DNA of 64,000 nucleotides from contig NZ_CP147407.1 in NCBI RefSeq assembly GCF_037201815.1, positions 3,914,723 to 3,978,722 of the forward strand, given 5' to 3'. The translations under genes were made by a program, and so were the position numbers. Positions 8,705 to 16,709 of this stretch are shown piece after piece (the stretch's first letter is position 1; the number at the start of each line of letters is the position of its first letter). Origin of the DNA: Metabacillus sp. FJAT-52054 (lineage in GTDB: Bacteria; Bacillota; Bacilli; Bacillales; Bacillaceae). A model generated the notes under the pieces. That model had not been told where the DNA came from. It saw only the letters and a list, made by a program, of their open reading frames with translations, and made no database searches.

Positions 8705-10297
8705 TTATCCATTTGCAAATCCGGCTGATGAGAAGAGTACATAGACGGTAATCATGGCAACAACCGCCGCAAAGCCCATTGGATACAGGAGCTTCCAAGG
8801 CGTCATATCCACGACCTTCTCATCTTCAAGCTCATAGACCGTGTCCTTAGGCCAGATCTTTCCGATCAGGAGCATCAGTCCGACACACAGAACAAACAAT
8901 ACAGCAAGAATGTGAAGGAAATGAATTCCCGTATCCCAAACAAGCTGGGTGATTGCATAAACCGAAATGAACAGCGCCAGCGAAATTTTCGCAGCAATGG
9001 CCGGCACCCGTTTCGTTGCATATCCAACAATGATAATGGTCAGAATCGGCACATTATAGAATCCGTTTACAATCTGGAGATACTGGAAAAACCCTTGTGG
9101 AACAAACATGATCAGCGGTGCCACGCACATGGCAAATATAGCAAGAAACGTACCGACAATTTTCCCGTTTTTCACAACCTGTGCATCCGTTGCATTCGGA
9201 CGAACAAAAGGCTTGTAAATGTTTAACGCAAAAAGTGTAACCGATGAGTTTAATGCAGAATTAAAGGAGGATAATATCGCTCCAAACAATACGGCTGCAA
9301 AGAACCCGACAAGAGGAGTAGGAAGTACATGGTTTACAAGCTTCGGATAAGCCTCCATCGGTTCCAGTCCAGGACCAAAAATATTATAAGCGATGATTCC
9401 CGGCAGGATTAGAAAGACAGGTCCCAAAAGTTTCAGAAATGCTGTAATGACAAGCCCTTTTTGCCCCTCTTTCAGATTTTTGGCGGCAAGCGCCCTTTGA
9501 ATAATATGCTGTGCTGTTCCCCAATAAAAAAGGTTAACAAGCAGCATTCCCGTAAACATCGTACTGAAAGGAACAGGATCCGTATTGGATCCGATTGAAT
9601 TCAATTTTTCCGGTGTATTTTCAGCAATAGACTGGAAGCCCGCAATCGGTGAACCATCTCCAAGCATTGTCAATCCAAGGAACGGAATTAGAAGTCCTCC
9701 AATGAGCAGGCCTATTCCATTTATCGTATCGGACACTGCGACCGCTTTCAAACCGCCGAATATCGCATAAATCGATCCAATAATTCCAATCGCCCAAACC
9801 ATTATCCAGATTGAGGTTTCATAGCTTACACCAAACACTTCCTGCACATTAAAAATCGAGCTTAATGCTGTCGCTCCTGAATACAAGATGGGCGGAAGAA
9901 GATTAAGGACATATCCAAACAAGAAAAGGAGCGTAACAATCTGCTTTGTTCCGCTGTCGAACCGTTTTTCAAGAAAATCCGGGATGGTCGTAATTCCTCC
10001 CTTTAAATAGCGCGGGAGCAAGAAAAAGGCTACTAAAACAAGCGCGATTGAGGATCCAACCTCCCAGCCCATTACTGACATATTAAACTTATAACCGTCT
10101 GCATTCAGCCCGACTAGCTGCTCAGTTGATAGATTTGTCAGCAATAAAGAACCGGCTATTACCCAGGCCCCAAGGCTCCGGCCGCCAAGGAAATACCCAT
10201 CTTGGGTATCCAGTTTTTCATTTCTTGTAAGGAAATAAGAAATGACAGCCACTAAACCCGTAAAAAAGATAAATGAAAATATCGTCAATACATTCAT
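8705..10297 (-). CDS. Sodium:solute symporter (SSS/SLC5 family), YidK/SGLT-like
   Basis: A 530-residue inner-membrane symporter with about 13-14 hydrophobic segments. SSS signatures include LLLTNLSTEQLVGLNADGY in the first unwound helix, the GGLKAVAVSDTIN block and LSSFNSALNSSVTLF. The subgroup (YidK, vSGLT) takes up sugars with sodium. I use the ATG at 10297 because GGGAGCTGG precedes it and YidK-like proteins begin at this point; a longer frame to 10333 has no such site. Two cre-like boxes lie upstream. Together with the gal operon 1.5 kb away, galactose or galactoside uptake is a reasonable inference but unproven. Confidence 0.85.
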   Translation of the reverse strand: MNVLTIFSFIFFTGLVAVISYFLTRNEKLDTQDGYFLGGRSLGAWVIAGSLLLTNLSTEQLVGLNADGYKFNMSVMGWEVGSSIALVLVAFFLLPRYLKGGITTIPDFLEKRFDSGTKQIVTLLFLFGYVLNLLPPILYSGATALSSIFNVQEVFGVSYETSIWIMVWAIGIIGSIYAIFGGLKAVAVSDTINGIGLLIGGLLIPFLGLTMLGDGSPIAGFQSIAENTPEKLNSIGSNTDPVPFSTMFTGMLLVNLFYWGTAQHIIQRALAAKNLKEGQKGLVITAFLKLLGPVFLILPGIIAYNIFGPGLEPMEAYPKLVNHVLPTPLVGFFAAVLFGAILSSFNSALNSSVTLFALNIYKPFVRPNATDAQVVKNGKIVGTFLAIFAMCVAPLIMFVPQGFFQYLQIVNGFYNVPILTIIIVGYATKRVPAIAAKISLALFISVYAITQLVWDTGIHFLHILAVLFVLCVGLMLLIGKIWPKDTVYELEDEKVVDMTPWKLLYPMGFAAVVAMITVYVLFSSAGFANG

Positions 10298-10318
10298 GCA
10301 ACCAGCTCCCAGATGTGT

Positions 10319-10332
10319 AGTTAACGCTTTCA
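10319..10332. promoter_or_regulatory. cre-like box upstream of the symporter
   Basis: On the minus strand TGAAAGCGTTAACT differs from the CcpA consensus TGWNANCGNTNWCA only at the last base. It lies 22 bases before the symporter start codon, so CcpA would act as a roadblock. Confidence 0.6.
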
Positions 10333-10395
10333 AAATAACTTGTGCGCACTTTATTAAATTAATAAACTATGAATAATCTTCAGTGCTTCCCATTT

Positions 10396-10409
10396 TATAA
10401 ACGCTTTCA
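10396..10409. promoter_or_regulatory. Second cre-like box upstream of the symporter
   Basis: On the minus strand TGAAAGCGTTTATA has one mismatch to the cre consensus. It lies 77 bases upstream of the first box, allowing cooperative or looped CcpA binding. I could not place a convincing -35/-10 pair between the boxes. Confidence 0.5.
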
Positions 10410-10525
10410 CATTCCGTCAACCGGGCTAAAATTGCTCGTTTAGAGGACATTTTTGCTTGAGGGGAAAAGCTGCATGGAGTTATTGAGCGGAGGATACTGG
10501 GTTTGACGCTGCTGCGGGAAGGCCG

Positions 10526-10553
10526 CTTTGTCTGACGAACTTGTCAGACAAAG
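10526..10553. other. Perfect 11-bp inverted repeat in the 10298-10598 gap
   Basis: CTTTGTCTGAC at 10526-10536 and GTCAGACAAAG at 10543-10553 form a perfect hairpin with a 6-base loop. There is no adjacent T run on the plus strand and the flanking DNA holds no gene. It may be an operator or a terminator relic. Confidence 0.4.
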
Positions 10554-10560
10554 CTCTGCT

Positions 10561-10587
10561 AAAAAAAGCCATCCAACTCTGGATAGC
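10561..10587 (-). terminator. Terminator of the NAD(P)-binding protein gene
   Basis: On the minus strand GCTATCCA pairs with TGGATGGC (one G-U), followed by T7, 12 bases past the stop at 10599. Confidence 0.8.
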
Positions 10588-10598
10588 GGGTATACTGC

Positions 10599-11534
10599 TT
10601 ATTTATTATGTTTCATGTAGGCGAGTGTCCTCCTGATTCCGGCTTCGTATGATGTAGCTGGAATGGGGCCGATAAAGTTTTGATATTTTTCTCCTGAGAG
10701 GATGACTGGGTTTTCATATAAATACATCATTTCTCTCATTTCCTTCATATTCCGATCAAACAGCCCCATCAGCCAAATGGTCCTTTTTCCTACCTTCATC
10801 ACTGATTTTGTATAGCCGCCTTCCCTTTGGAATAGCTGCATCCATTCCTTCCCGCTAATCACACCTGCACCCGGAATGTTCCAGTTCTGACCGAAGGCTT
10901 CCTCCTTCATTGCCAATGCAACGGCTGCCTTTGCACCGTCCGGCGTGTAAATGTATTCTCTCTTCCTATTGAGTTCCCCAATAAAAATGGTTCTTTTATT
11001 TAAAGAAATCGGTTTGAGTGTTTGATGAAGGAGTGTATTTTCAGCATTTGGTCCATAGTAATCCGGAAAATGAAGGATCATATAGCTGACTCCTGATTCC
11101 TTTACCATTTTTTCAAGCGAAAGGCGAATCTGCCCTTTTTTAGTATGAGGACTTTTTTGCGCTGTTTCTTCTACTTTTTTGCCATTCTGCATTCCATAGG
11201 CGTAAATATTATCAATAATAATGAGTTTAGCGTTTTCAGCTTTAGCCGCATTGATTGCATTCTTCATAATAGCTGGGTGTCCGTCTGTCCAATCTGGATA
11301 AGGTACACTTACTGTATGAAAAATCAGATCTGCTCCTTTGCAGGCTTTAAGGATATCCCCTTCTGCATATGCATCACCGGTTTCAATCGCCACTCCATCT
11401 TTTCCCCCAAAATGCCGCTCCAATTTGGCTTTATTCCTGGCAAAGGCTGTGACCTTGAAGCCATTCTCAATCAGTTCGTTAACAAGGGCGTATCCCATTC
11501 CTCCTGATGCTCCTAAAATGGCTGCATGTTTCAT
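10599..11534 (-). CDS. NAD(P)-binding epimerase/NmrA-like SDR protein
   Basis: A 311-residue atypical SDR protein with the Rossmann motif GASGGMGYALV at 8-18, an LIFHTVSVPYPDW segment and an IIIDNIYAYG block where the catalytic Tyr region of extended SDRs lies. Family members include sugar-nucleotide epimerases and NADPH-sensing NmrA proteins; the substrate cannot be predicted. AAAGGATG precedes the ATG. The promoter carries an operator-like 15-mer nearly identical to one in front of the adjacent TetR gene, so the pair is probably one small inducible regulon. Confidence 0.8.
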   Translation of the reverse strand: MKHAAILGASGGMGYALVNELIENGFKVTAFARNKAKLERHFGGKDGVAIETGDAYAEGDILKACKGADLIFHTVSVPYPDWTDGHPAIMKNAINAAKAENAKLIIIDNIYAYGMQNGKKVEETAQKSPHTKKGQIRLSLEKMVKESGVSYMILHFPDYYGPNAENTLLHQTLKPISLNKRTIFIGELNRKREYIYTPDGAKAAVALAMKEEAFGQNWNIPGAGVISGKEWMQLFQREGGYTKSVMKVGKRTIWLMGLFDRNMKEMREMMYLYENPVILSGEKYQNFIGPIPATSYEAGIRRTLAYMKHNK

Positions 11535-11558
11535 AAAATATCATCCTTTTGTTTTTAT

Positions 11559-11573
11559 TTAACCAGTGGTCAA
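11559..11573. promoter_or_regulatory. Probable TetR operator, copy 1
   Basis: TTAACCAGTGGTCAA is an imperfect palindrome 25 bases upstream of the epimerase-like ATG. It matches TTAACCACTGTTCAA at 12209-12223, in front of the TetR gene, at 13 of 15 positions. Confidence 0.65.
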
Positions 11574-11609
11574 TAATGAGTAAAAAGCAGGCCGCAGAGT
11601 AATCTGCAG

Positions 11610-12191
11610 CTAAGATTTCGGAACTAATGAATTCATTAAAAACTGCACATGTTGATTGGCCATCTCTCTTGCATCCTCAAACTCCATGCCCGTTTTGCTG
11701 TAATGAGTCACAAATCCATGAAGCGAAAGGAAAATGGACCAGATTTGCGAAACCGTGACGCTGCCTGAAGAAAGCTTATATATGGATTGAGCAAACTTTT
11801 CATAGCTTAAATTTGGCTCCTCCGCAAAATAGCTCTTCACTTCCTCATCTTTTATGAGGAACATCACTTCATAATGGCTTTGATGAGTCAGTCCGAATTC
11901 AATGTATCCGAATAATATGCTTCTCAGCTTCTCTTCATTGGAAGACTGTTTCTTCTCAAGGATCCCATCCAGCACCTCATTTAGTAATTGAAAGTCCTCA
12001 CGCACCATCGCATAAAAAAGTTCGGCCTTGCTTTTGAAATGGTAATAAATAGATCCATGGCTGTAACCGAGCTCGGCTGCAATTTTTCTCATGGAAACAT
12101 TCTGATACCCTTCCTCTACAAAGAGTTCCCTGGCTGAAGCAATAATGATGTCTCTAGTTAATTCCTGTTTAACTGCTTTTCTTGCTGCCAC
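11610..12191 (-). CDS. TetR/AcrR family transcriptional repressor
   Basis: A 193-residue TetR protein: helix-turn-helix in the first ~50 residues (SMRKIAAELGYSHGSIYYHFKSKAELF) and a helical ligand-binding C-terminal domain. I place the start at the GTG at 12191, preceded by CGGGGTG. A longer frame to 12257 would read through the gene's own -10 box and operator. It is followed after about 75 bases by the NAD(P)-binding protein gene in the same direction, and both promoters carry the same palindrome, which suggests autorepression and co-regulation. The inducer is unknown. Confidence 0.88.
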   Translation of the reverse strand: MAARKAVKQELTRDIIIASARELFVEEGYQNVSMRKIAAELGYSHGSIYYHFKSKAELFYAMVREDFQLLNEVLDGILEKKQSSNEEKLRSILFGYIEFGLTHQSHYEVMFLIKDEEVKSYFAEEPNLSYEKFAQSIYKLSSGSVTVSQIWSIFLSLHGFVTHYSKTGMEFEDAREMANQHVQFLMNSLVPKS

Positions 12192-12208
12192 TTTTACACC
12201 CCGATTTA

Positions 12209-12223
12209 TTAACCACTGTTCAA
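12209..12223. promoter_or_regulatory. Probable TetR operator, copy 2
   Basis: TTAACCACTGTTCAA abuts the -10 box of the TetR promoter and covers the likely transcription start, as expected for autorepression. See the partner site at 11559-11573. Confidence 0.65.
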
Positions 12224-12251
12224 TTATAAATTTACCTTTTTTTCCATCCAA
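12223..12251 (-). promoter_or_regulatory. Promoter of the TetR gene
   Basis: On the minus strand TTGGAT (12246-12251), 17 bases, then a perfect TATAAT (12223-12228). It supports the GTG start at 12191. Confidence 0.65.
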
Positions 12252-12283
12252 TAGCAACCCCTTTTCTCCCTCACGCAGGAATC

Positions 12284-12312
12284 TTTATAACAGACCGATC
12301 AATTGGTATAAT
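12284..12312 (+). promoter_or_regulatory. Promoter of pdxK
   Basis: TTTATA (12284-12289), a 17-base spacer and TATAAT (12307-12312), about 44 bases before the pdxK ATG. Confidence 0.6.
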
Positions 12313-12355
12313 AAACAAGATAGATAAAAGGTTAATTTGGATGGAGGTACAACAT

Positions 12356-13168
12356 ATGAATATGCCTAAAGCATTAACCATTGCCGGTTCGGACAGCAGC
12401 GGCGGAGCAGGAATCCAAGCTGATCTGAAAACCTTCCAGGAGCATGGTGTATACGGAATGTCTGCTTTAACTGTGATTGTCGCGATGGATCCCCATAACG
12501 AATGGCACCATCAAGTCTTCCCAGTTGAGCTCGATGTGATAAAGCCCCAGCTTTCTACAATCGTCGAAGGCATTGGTGCGGATGCAATGAAAACCGGCAT
12601 GCTGCCGACTGTGGATATTATCCGCCTTGCAGCCGACACAATTAAGAAACATGGTTTAAAAAATGTAGTAGTCGATCCCGTTATGGTGTGCAAAGGAGCA
12701 GATGAAGTTCTGTACCCTGAGCTTGCGGAAGCACTGCGCGATATTTTGACGCCGGCTGCTACCGTTGTGACGCCTAATCTTTTCGAAGCTGGACAGCTAA
12801 GCGGTATTGGAACGATTACAACAGTAGAACAGATGAAAGACGCTGCAGCGAAAATCCATGCATTAGGCGCTCCTTTTGTCCTTGTTAAAGGCGGCGGAAA
12901 GCTTGACCATGAAAAAGCAGTTGACGTGCTTTATGATGGAACGGATTTTGAAGTCCTGGAAAGCGAACGAATCGACACGACTTACACTCATGGCGCAGGA
13001 TGCACGTACTCATCGGCAATCACTGCCAACCTCGCTAAAGGCTTGGAAGTAAAAGAAGCCATTTACGAAGCAAAAAAATTCATTACAGCAGCCATTAAGC
13101 ATTCTTTCCCGCTCAATGAATACGTAGGACCTACCAACCATGCAGGCTTGAGACTGCACGGAGAATAA
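12356..13168 (+). CDS. pdxK: Pyridoxine kinase / hydroxymethylpyrimidine (phosphate) kinase-like
   Basis: A 270-residue ribokinase-fold kinase beginning [27 protein letters not shown], with the GSDSSGGAG phosphate-binding loop at 11-19, a DPVMVCKG block, and the ATP/anion-hole motif THGAGCT near residue 210. It resembles B. subtilis PdxK (YwdB, formerly ThiD), which phosphorylates pyridoxine and has the ThiD-like fold; ThiD activity in thiamine synthesis cannot be excluded. I use the ATG at 12356 because GGAGGT at 12344-12349 is its ribosome-binding site. It is monocistronic, with its own promoter and terminator. Confidence 0.9.
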   Translation: MNMPKALTIAGSDSSGGAGIQADLKTFQEHGVYGMSALTVIVAMDPHNEWHHQVFPVELDVIKPQLSTIVEGIGADAMKTGMLPTVDIIRLAADTIKKHGLKNVVVDPVMVCKGADEVLYPELAEALRDILTPAATVVTPNLFEAGQLSGIGTITTVEQMKDAAAKIHALGAPFVLVKGGGKLDHEKAVDVLYDGTDFEVLESERIDTTYTHGAGCTYSSAITANLAKGLEVKEAIYEAKKFITAAIKHSFPLNEYVGPTNHAGLRLHGE

Positions 13169-13174
13169 ATAACG

Positions 13175-13211
13175 AAAAACAGCCCGGTTAGACGGATGGG
13201 CTGTTTTTTTG
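13175..13211 (+). terminator. Terminator of pdxK
   Basis: AAAAACAGCCC (13175-13185) pairs with GGGCTGTTTTT (13198-13208), followed by further T residues. Confidence 0.88.
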
Positions 13212-13251
13212 TTTGGATGTGTAGCGGGGTGAATTATGGTGAGGATAGGGA

Positions 13252-13398
13252 TGCTTGGCATTGTGCTTTTTCCGGTTGATGCCTGGCATTGTGCTTTTTA
13301 TCCCTGTGTTGCCTGGGATTTCGGTTTTGCCTGGCATTGCGGTTTTGCCTGGCATTCTTGCCTGGGATTGGAGTCTTTTTACGGTGCTGCCTGGGATT
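13252..13398. repeat. TGCCTGGCAT array A downstream of pdxK
   Basis: Seven copies of a TGCCTGG(C/G)AT core start at 13252 (degenerate), 13280, 13310, 13328, 13346, 13359 and 13388; spacings are 28, 30, 18, 18, 13 and 29 bases. TGCCTGGCA is itself an odd palindrome. The array begins just past the pdxK terminator; one more isolated copy sits at about 14085. A regular version of the same element is at 28194-28399. No open frame here looks coding. Confidence 0.8.
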
Positions 13399-13546
13399 AA
13401 TATGACGGATTTATGATCGAAAGTCACATATATTGGTTTGAAACTGCTACAATGGCTAGTCAACGTAGCTCAGATAAGAAAATTTGGTGCTAGAATCGGG
13501 ATGAATTGGGTTATTTCGGTACGCAGTTGGGGGGCAGCTAATGAGA

Positions 13547-13686
13547 TATCGGCTATTCTGAGCGGATATCGACCGAAATTTAAATATATCGGCGATTATT
13601 TCAATATATCGGCGAAAATTTTAATATATCGACGATTATTTCGATATATCGACGAAAATAAGCGGATATCGACTTTTCGGGAGGAT
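13547..13686. repeat. 20-bp periodic TATCG array 1
   Basis: Seven TATCG(A/G)C cores start at 13547, 13567, 13587, 13607, 13627, 13647 and 13667, an exact 20-base period. Between cores the sequence is A/T-rich (GATTATTTC, GAAAATTTT). An eighth degenerate unit (GATACG) follows near 13685. Units such as TATCGGCTATT and TATCGACCGAAAT recur, on the opposite strand, in the array at 50926-51250. Confidence 0.85.
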
Positions 13687-14162
13687 ACGACAGAGATGGC
13701 AGTGCCCTCTTTTCGCTGGATCCCCTTCCGCAGCCCACACCCTCCAGTCCTGCCCTATAATCGATGTGCCTGTTCTACCTTAACTTGAATCTTCGCCAAT
13801 CTCCCCCCTGTCAAAATAAAGTCCAGCCAAACGTTTAGCTAGTAAACACTACGTTCAATCAACCGAGAATTCCCCTCTACCCATGAGACCGGAAATTTAC
13901 CAGGGGTTACCTCAATCTCGCAGACGCAGCGATTAGCATGAGCAGGTAAAAAGGAAGCGTCCCTTTCTTCTGCACACAGTTAAAAACTTCATGAAGTCTG
14001 TGAGCATAAAGAGGTTACCGTGATTCTGAATAAAAAAGCCCGGCTGCTGAATAGCGAATCTTTTTCCCGGCTGATGCCTGGCATTCTTCCCAGTAACCTC
14101 ACCTTTCAAGTTTCCTATAACCCTTTTTACCATGATTAACATCGAGTTCACAAAACACCTAG

Positions 14163-14399
14163 TTATCCACAAATTTATGAAGCTTTCGTTATTATTTTGT
14201 AAATTGTTAGATATACACAGGTGAAAACGCCTTTACAAACATCTTATCCACAGAACTTATCAACATATCCACAAAAGTTACCCACATTTTGTGTGGGTAC
14301 ATGCGTTCCCTACTATATCTGCACTTGGTATTTTAGTCATACACAAGTTGTTCACAGGTTTTCAGTTATTAACAAGGAATCGGAAAGGGCTGTGGAGAA
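14163..14399. promoter_or_regulatory. DnaA-box cluster
   Basis: Two perfect TTATCCACA boxes (14163-14171, 14244-14252) and seven one-mismatch boxes: ATATACACA 14211, ATATCCACA 14265, TTACCCACA 14278, TCATACACA 14337, TTGTTCACA 14348, and TTCTCCACA on the minus strand at 14391-14399; a two-mismatch reverse box is at 14292-14300. TTACCCACA and the reverse box form an 8-bp-arm hairpin at 14279-14299. The flanks carry no dnaA or dnaN, so this is unlikely to be oriC. B. subtilis has DnaA-box clusters outside oriC, one of which I recall in the vpr-ywcI region close to nfrA. Otherwise 13399-14497 contains the 20-bp array but no recognisable gene. Confidence 0.7.
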
Positions 14400-14497
14400 T
14401 GTATGGGGGAAGGACGGGTAAAACTTTTGCGAACTTTCATTTTTTTTCATATGCTGGTGTGCTAGAACAATAGAAAAATTCGGGGGAACCTGCTTCA

Positions 14498-14731
14498 ATG
14501 CCAGAACTTTTCTTACTATTTCTCATTGCTTATGCAGTCTGCTTTATCCTGTTTTCACTTTTGTTTTCCTTGTTATATGTATTCTTAGGTAAAAAGAATC
14601 CACTAGGACAGGCTGCTGAAGATGTCGTGGATCTTCTCATTTTAACCCCTGCCGGATGGATGATTTCAATTTTATACTTTTTGTATCTGGTGGCAGCTTT
14701 TCCTTTTTGGTGGTTCTCCAGACGAAAATAA
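14498..14731 (+). CDS. Small membrane protein of unknown function
   Basis: 77 residues with two strong membrane segments (about 3-30 and 48-72), a short polar loop GKKNPLGQAAEDVVD between them and a basic end WFSRRK. I do not recognise the family. A GGGGGAA sequence lies 10 bases before the ATG. It lies directly after the DnaA-box cluster and converges on nfrA, with which it shares a terminator. Confidence 0.65.
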   Translation: MPELFLLFLIAYAVCFILFSLLFSLLYVFLGKKNPLGQAAEDVVDLLILTPAGWMISILYFLYLVAAFPFWWFSRRK

Positions 14732-14736
14732 AGAAC

Positions 14737-14761
14737 AAGCCCCCGGTTAAAATGGGGGCTT
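14737..14761. terminator. Bidirectional terminator between the small membrane gene and nfrA
   Basis: AAGCCCCC (14737-14744) pairs with GGGGGCTT (14754-14761). The pairing extends outward (AATAAAGAA with TTCTTTATT) apart from one mismatch, so T-rich tracts follow on both strands. Confidence 0.85.
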
Positions 14762-14766
14762 ATTCT

Positions 14767-15513
14767 TTATTTATTATTAAAGCCTTTCTTTTGCACAAAT
14801 TCTTTCATGTACATCCTTTGAGGGTGCGCTAGCATTTGCGCCATTTGGCCGGTCCATGTATCAGAGCGCCTTCCGTCTGTACGTTCATTATAGTAAGCAG
14901 ACACGGTTTCGTTATATTCTTTCAGCTGCTCTTCGTATTGCTCTCCGGTGTCATAGTGGTCTTCAAAATAAACATGGTTAAATGGAAGCCGCGGTTTAAC
15001 ATCCGGGTTTTGATCAGGATAGCCAATTGTCATTCCAAAGAGCGGAATGACTCGGTCAGGAGTTTTAAGAACACTTGATACTTCAGGAAGATTGTTTCTT
15101 AATCCCCCGATGTAGCAAATGCCAAGTCCCATCGATTCTGCAGCGATTGCTGTATTTTGGGCAGCGAGAGCGGCATCTATAATAGCTACCATGAATTTTT
15201 CCGTGCTTTCGATGGATTCGGTAACTTCCTGTTTCTCCATTTCTCCTGCTTTTTCGTGGCGGTACAGGTCTGCACAGAATACAAAGAAGTGACCATTATG
15301 AGCAACATATGACTGGTTTCCTGCAAGCTCAGCCAGCTTTTGCTTCGTTTCGGGATTTTTCACACCGATGATCGAATAGGCTTGAATATTGCTGGATGTA
15401 GAGGCAGCCTGCGCGGCTTTCACGAGCAGAGATATTTGTTCGTCCGATAGGGGACGATCTTGAAACTTCCGTATTGAGCGATGATTTAAAATGGTTTCAA
15501 TGGTTGTATTCAT
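14767..15513 (-). CDS. nfrA: NADPH-dependent FMN reductase / nitroreductase NfrA
   Basis: A 248-residue nitroreductase-fold flavoenzyme. MNTTIETILNHRSIRKF at the N terminus carries the FMN-phosphate-binding HRSIR motif; AAQAASTSSNIQAYSIIGV and the AAESMGLGICYIGG block are characteristic. It closely resembles B. subtilis NfrA (249 residues), an NADPH:FMN oxidoreductase/nitroreductase linked to oxidative and thiol stress. The ATG at 15513 is preceded by GAAAGGG and gives the family length; the longer frame would add 45 unrelated residues. It is monocistronic. Confidence 0.92.
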   Translation of the reverse strand: MNTTIETILNHRSIRKFQDRPLSDEQISLLVKAAQAASTSSNIQAYSIIGVKNPETKQKLAELAGNQSYVAHNGHFFVFCADLYRHEKAGEMEKQEVTESIESTEKFMVAIIDAALAAQNTAIAAESMGLGICYIGGLRNNLPEVSSVLKTPDRVIPLFGMTIGYPDQNPDVKPRLPFNHVYFEDHYDTGEQYEEQLKEYNETVSAYYNERTDGRRSDTWTGQMAQMLAHPQRMYMKEFVQKKGFNNK

Positions 15514-15666
15514 TTGATTCAACCCTTTCTCATGCAAGTCGGTTAGAGCTATAGATTGTTTTATATTTTTAGCTTTTCTTCCATAACAAAGCTGCATCCT
15601 CATGAATTTCCTGATTAAAGAGTAGCGGAGTTGATTGCCCTCCGTCAAACAATTGAATTTGAGCCG

Positions 15667-15697
15667 AAAAAAAAATCCCCTTCAGAGATCGAAGGGG
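15667..15697 (-). terminator. Terminator of the YitT-family gene
   Basis: CCCCTTC/GAAGGGG stem (15677-15697), with the A run at 15667-15675 giving T9 on the minus strand, just past the stop at 15702. Confidence 0.85.
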
Positions 15698-15701
15698 TTC
15701 T

Positions 15702-16538
15702 TTATGTTTTCGGGAAGGTAAAGCCTTCTCCGAATACATCGCGTACATCATGAATTACGACAAACGCTTTGTCATCAATTTTATGAACAATTTTTTTCAG
15801 CTGAAAAAGCTCTTGTTTATTAATGACGATATAGAGAATATCGCGCGATTCATTCGTATAGCTGCCTTTTGCAGAAATGACCGTGACACCCCGGTCCATA
15901 TCTTCATTAACCCGGCTCGCCACTTCATCCGCATGATCAGAAATAATGGTGGCAGCTTTTCTCGTATCGAAGCCTTCGAGAATATAATCGAGCACTTTGG
16001 TACTAATGTAGATAGAGATTACGGTATACATGGTATTAGCAGCACCTATGACAAAATAAGAGCTTAGCACCACAATCATATCGAACAGCAGCATCGAGCT
16101 GCTTACACTCCAGCCAAGATATTTTTGAGTCATTCTCGCAAGAATAGCCGAGCCCCCGGTTGTACCGCCTGCGCGAAGAACGAGTCCGAGACCGACACCG
16201 ATGAAAATGCCGGCAAAAACAGTTCCCAAAATGGCATCTTCAACTGGTGCTGCCATTCCTTCCGTTAGATGCAGGAAAACGGAAGTGAACACAATGGAGA
16301 TGATAGAATAATAGGTTACACGCTTACTCAGTAAGCGAAAGCCGACTGATAGCAAAATACCGTTCATAATGAAGTTGGTGATGCCAGGGGACCAATGAAG
16401 CACATAGTAAAGAAGCATCGAAATTCCCGTTACGCCGCCTTCACCCAGCTCATTTGGGATGGCAAACAGATTAACCCCAATGGCAAAAAAGAAAGATCCT
16501 ATGATGAGCAAGCTGTATTCTTTAATATTTGTAAGCAT
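15702..16538 (-). CDS. YitT family membrane protein (DUF161/DUF2179)
   Basis: A 278-residue protein with five or six membrane helices in residues 5-190, including NELGEGGVTGISMLLYY and the RAGGTTGGSAILARM loop of the family, followed by a cytoplasmic DUF2179 domain (about 195-275; DRGVTVISAKGSYT, FVVIHDVRDVFG). YitT proteins are common in Bacillaceae in multiple copies; substrates are unknown. The ATG at 16538 follows GAGGAGAG. A paralogue lies at 45111-45956. Confidence 0.88.
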   Translation of the reverse strand: MLTNIKEYSLLIIGSFFFAIGVNLFAIPNELGEGGVTGISMLLYYVLHWSPGITNFIMNGILLSVGFRLLSKRVTYYSIISIVFTSVFLHLTEGMAAPVEDAILGTVFAGIFIGVGLGLVLRAGGTTGGSAILARMTQKYLGWSVSSSMLLFDMIVVLSSYFVIGAANTMYTVISIYISTKVLDYILEGFDTRKAATIISDHADEVASRVNEDMDRGVTVISAKGSYTNESRDILYIVINKQELFQLKKIVHKIDDKAFVVIHDVRDVFGEGFTFPKT

Positions 16539-16709
16539 AGTTGTCTCTCCTCGAAGATTTTCGTAAAAAAGGCCGGTGTCCGGAACAGATCTATTCCGTG
16601 CAGCGGTCTTCGGAATCACTGAACAGACCTGCCTCCTTCAGACCTCAGGCTTCAAGTCTGTCCAATACTATAGCACCCTCTAAGGCGATTATCAACACTC
16701 AGAAGGGTA

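Noticed and set aside
13933-14172. 79-codon minus-strand open frame
   Set aside because: No ribosome-binding site, odd composition, and it runs into the DnaA-box cluster.
14163-14399. Chromosomal origin oriC
   Set aside because: No dnaA, dnaN or other origin-linked gene in the surroundings; a DnaA-titrating cluster fits better.
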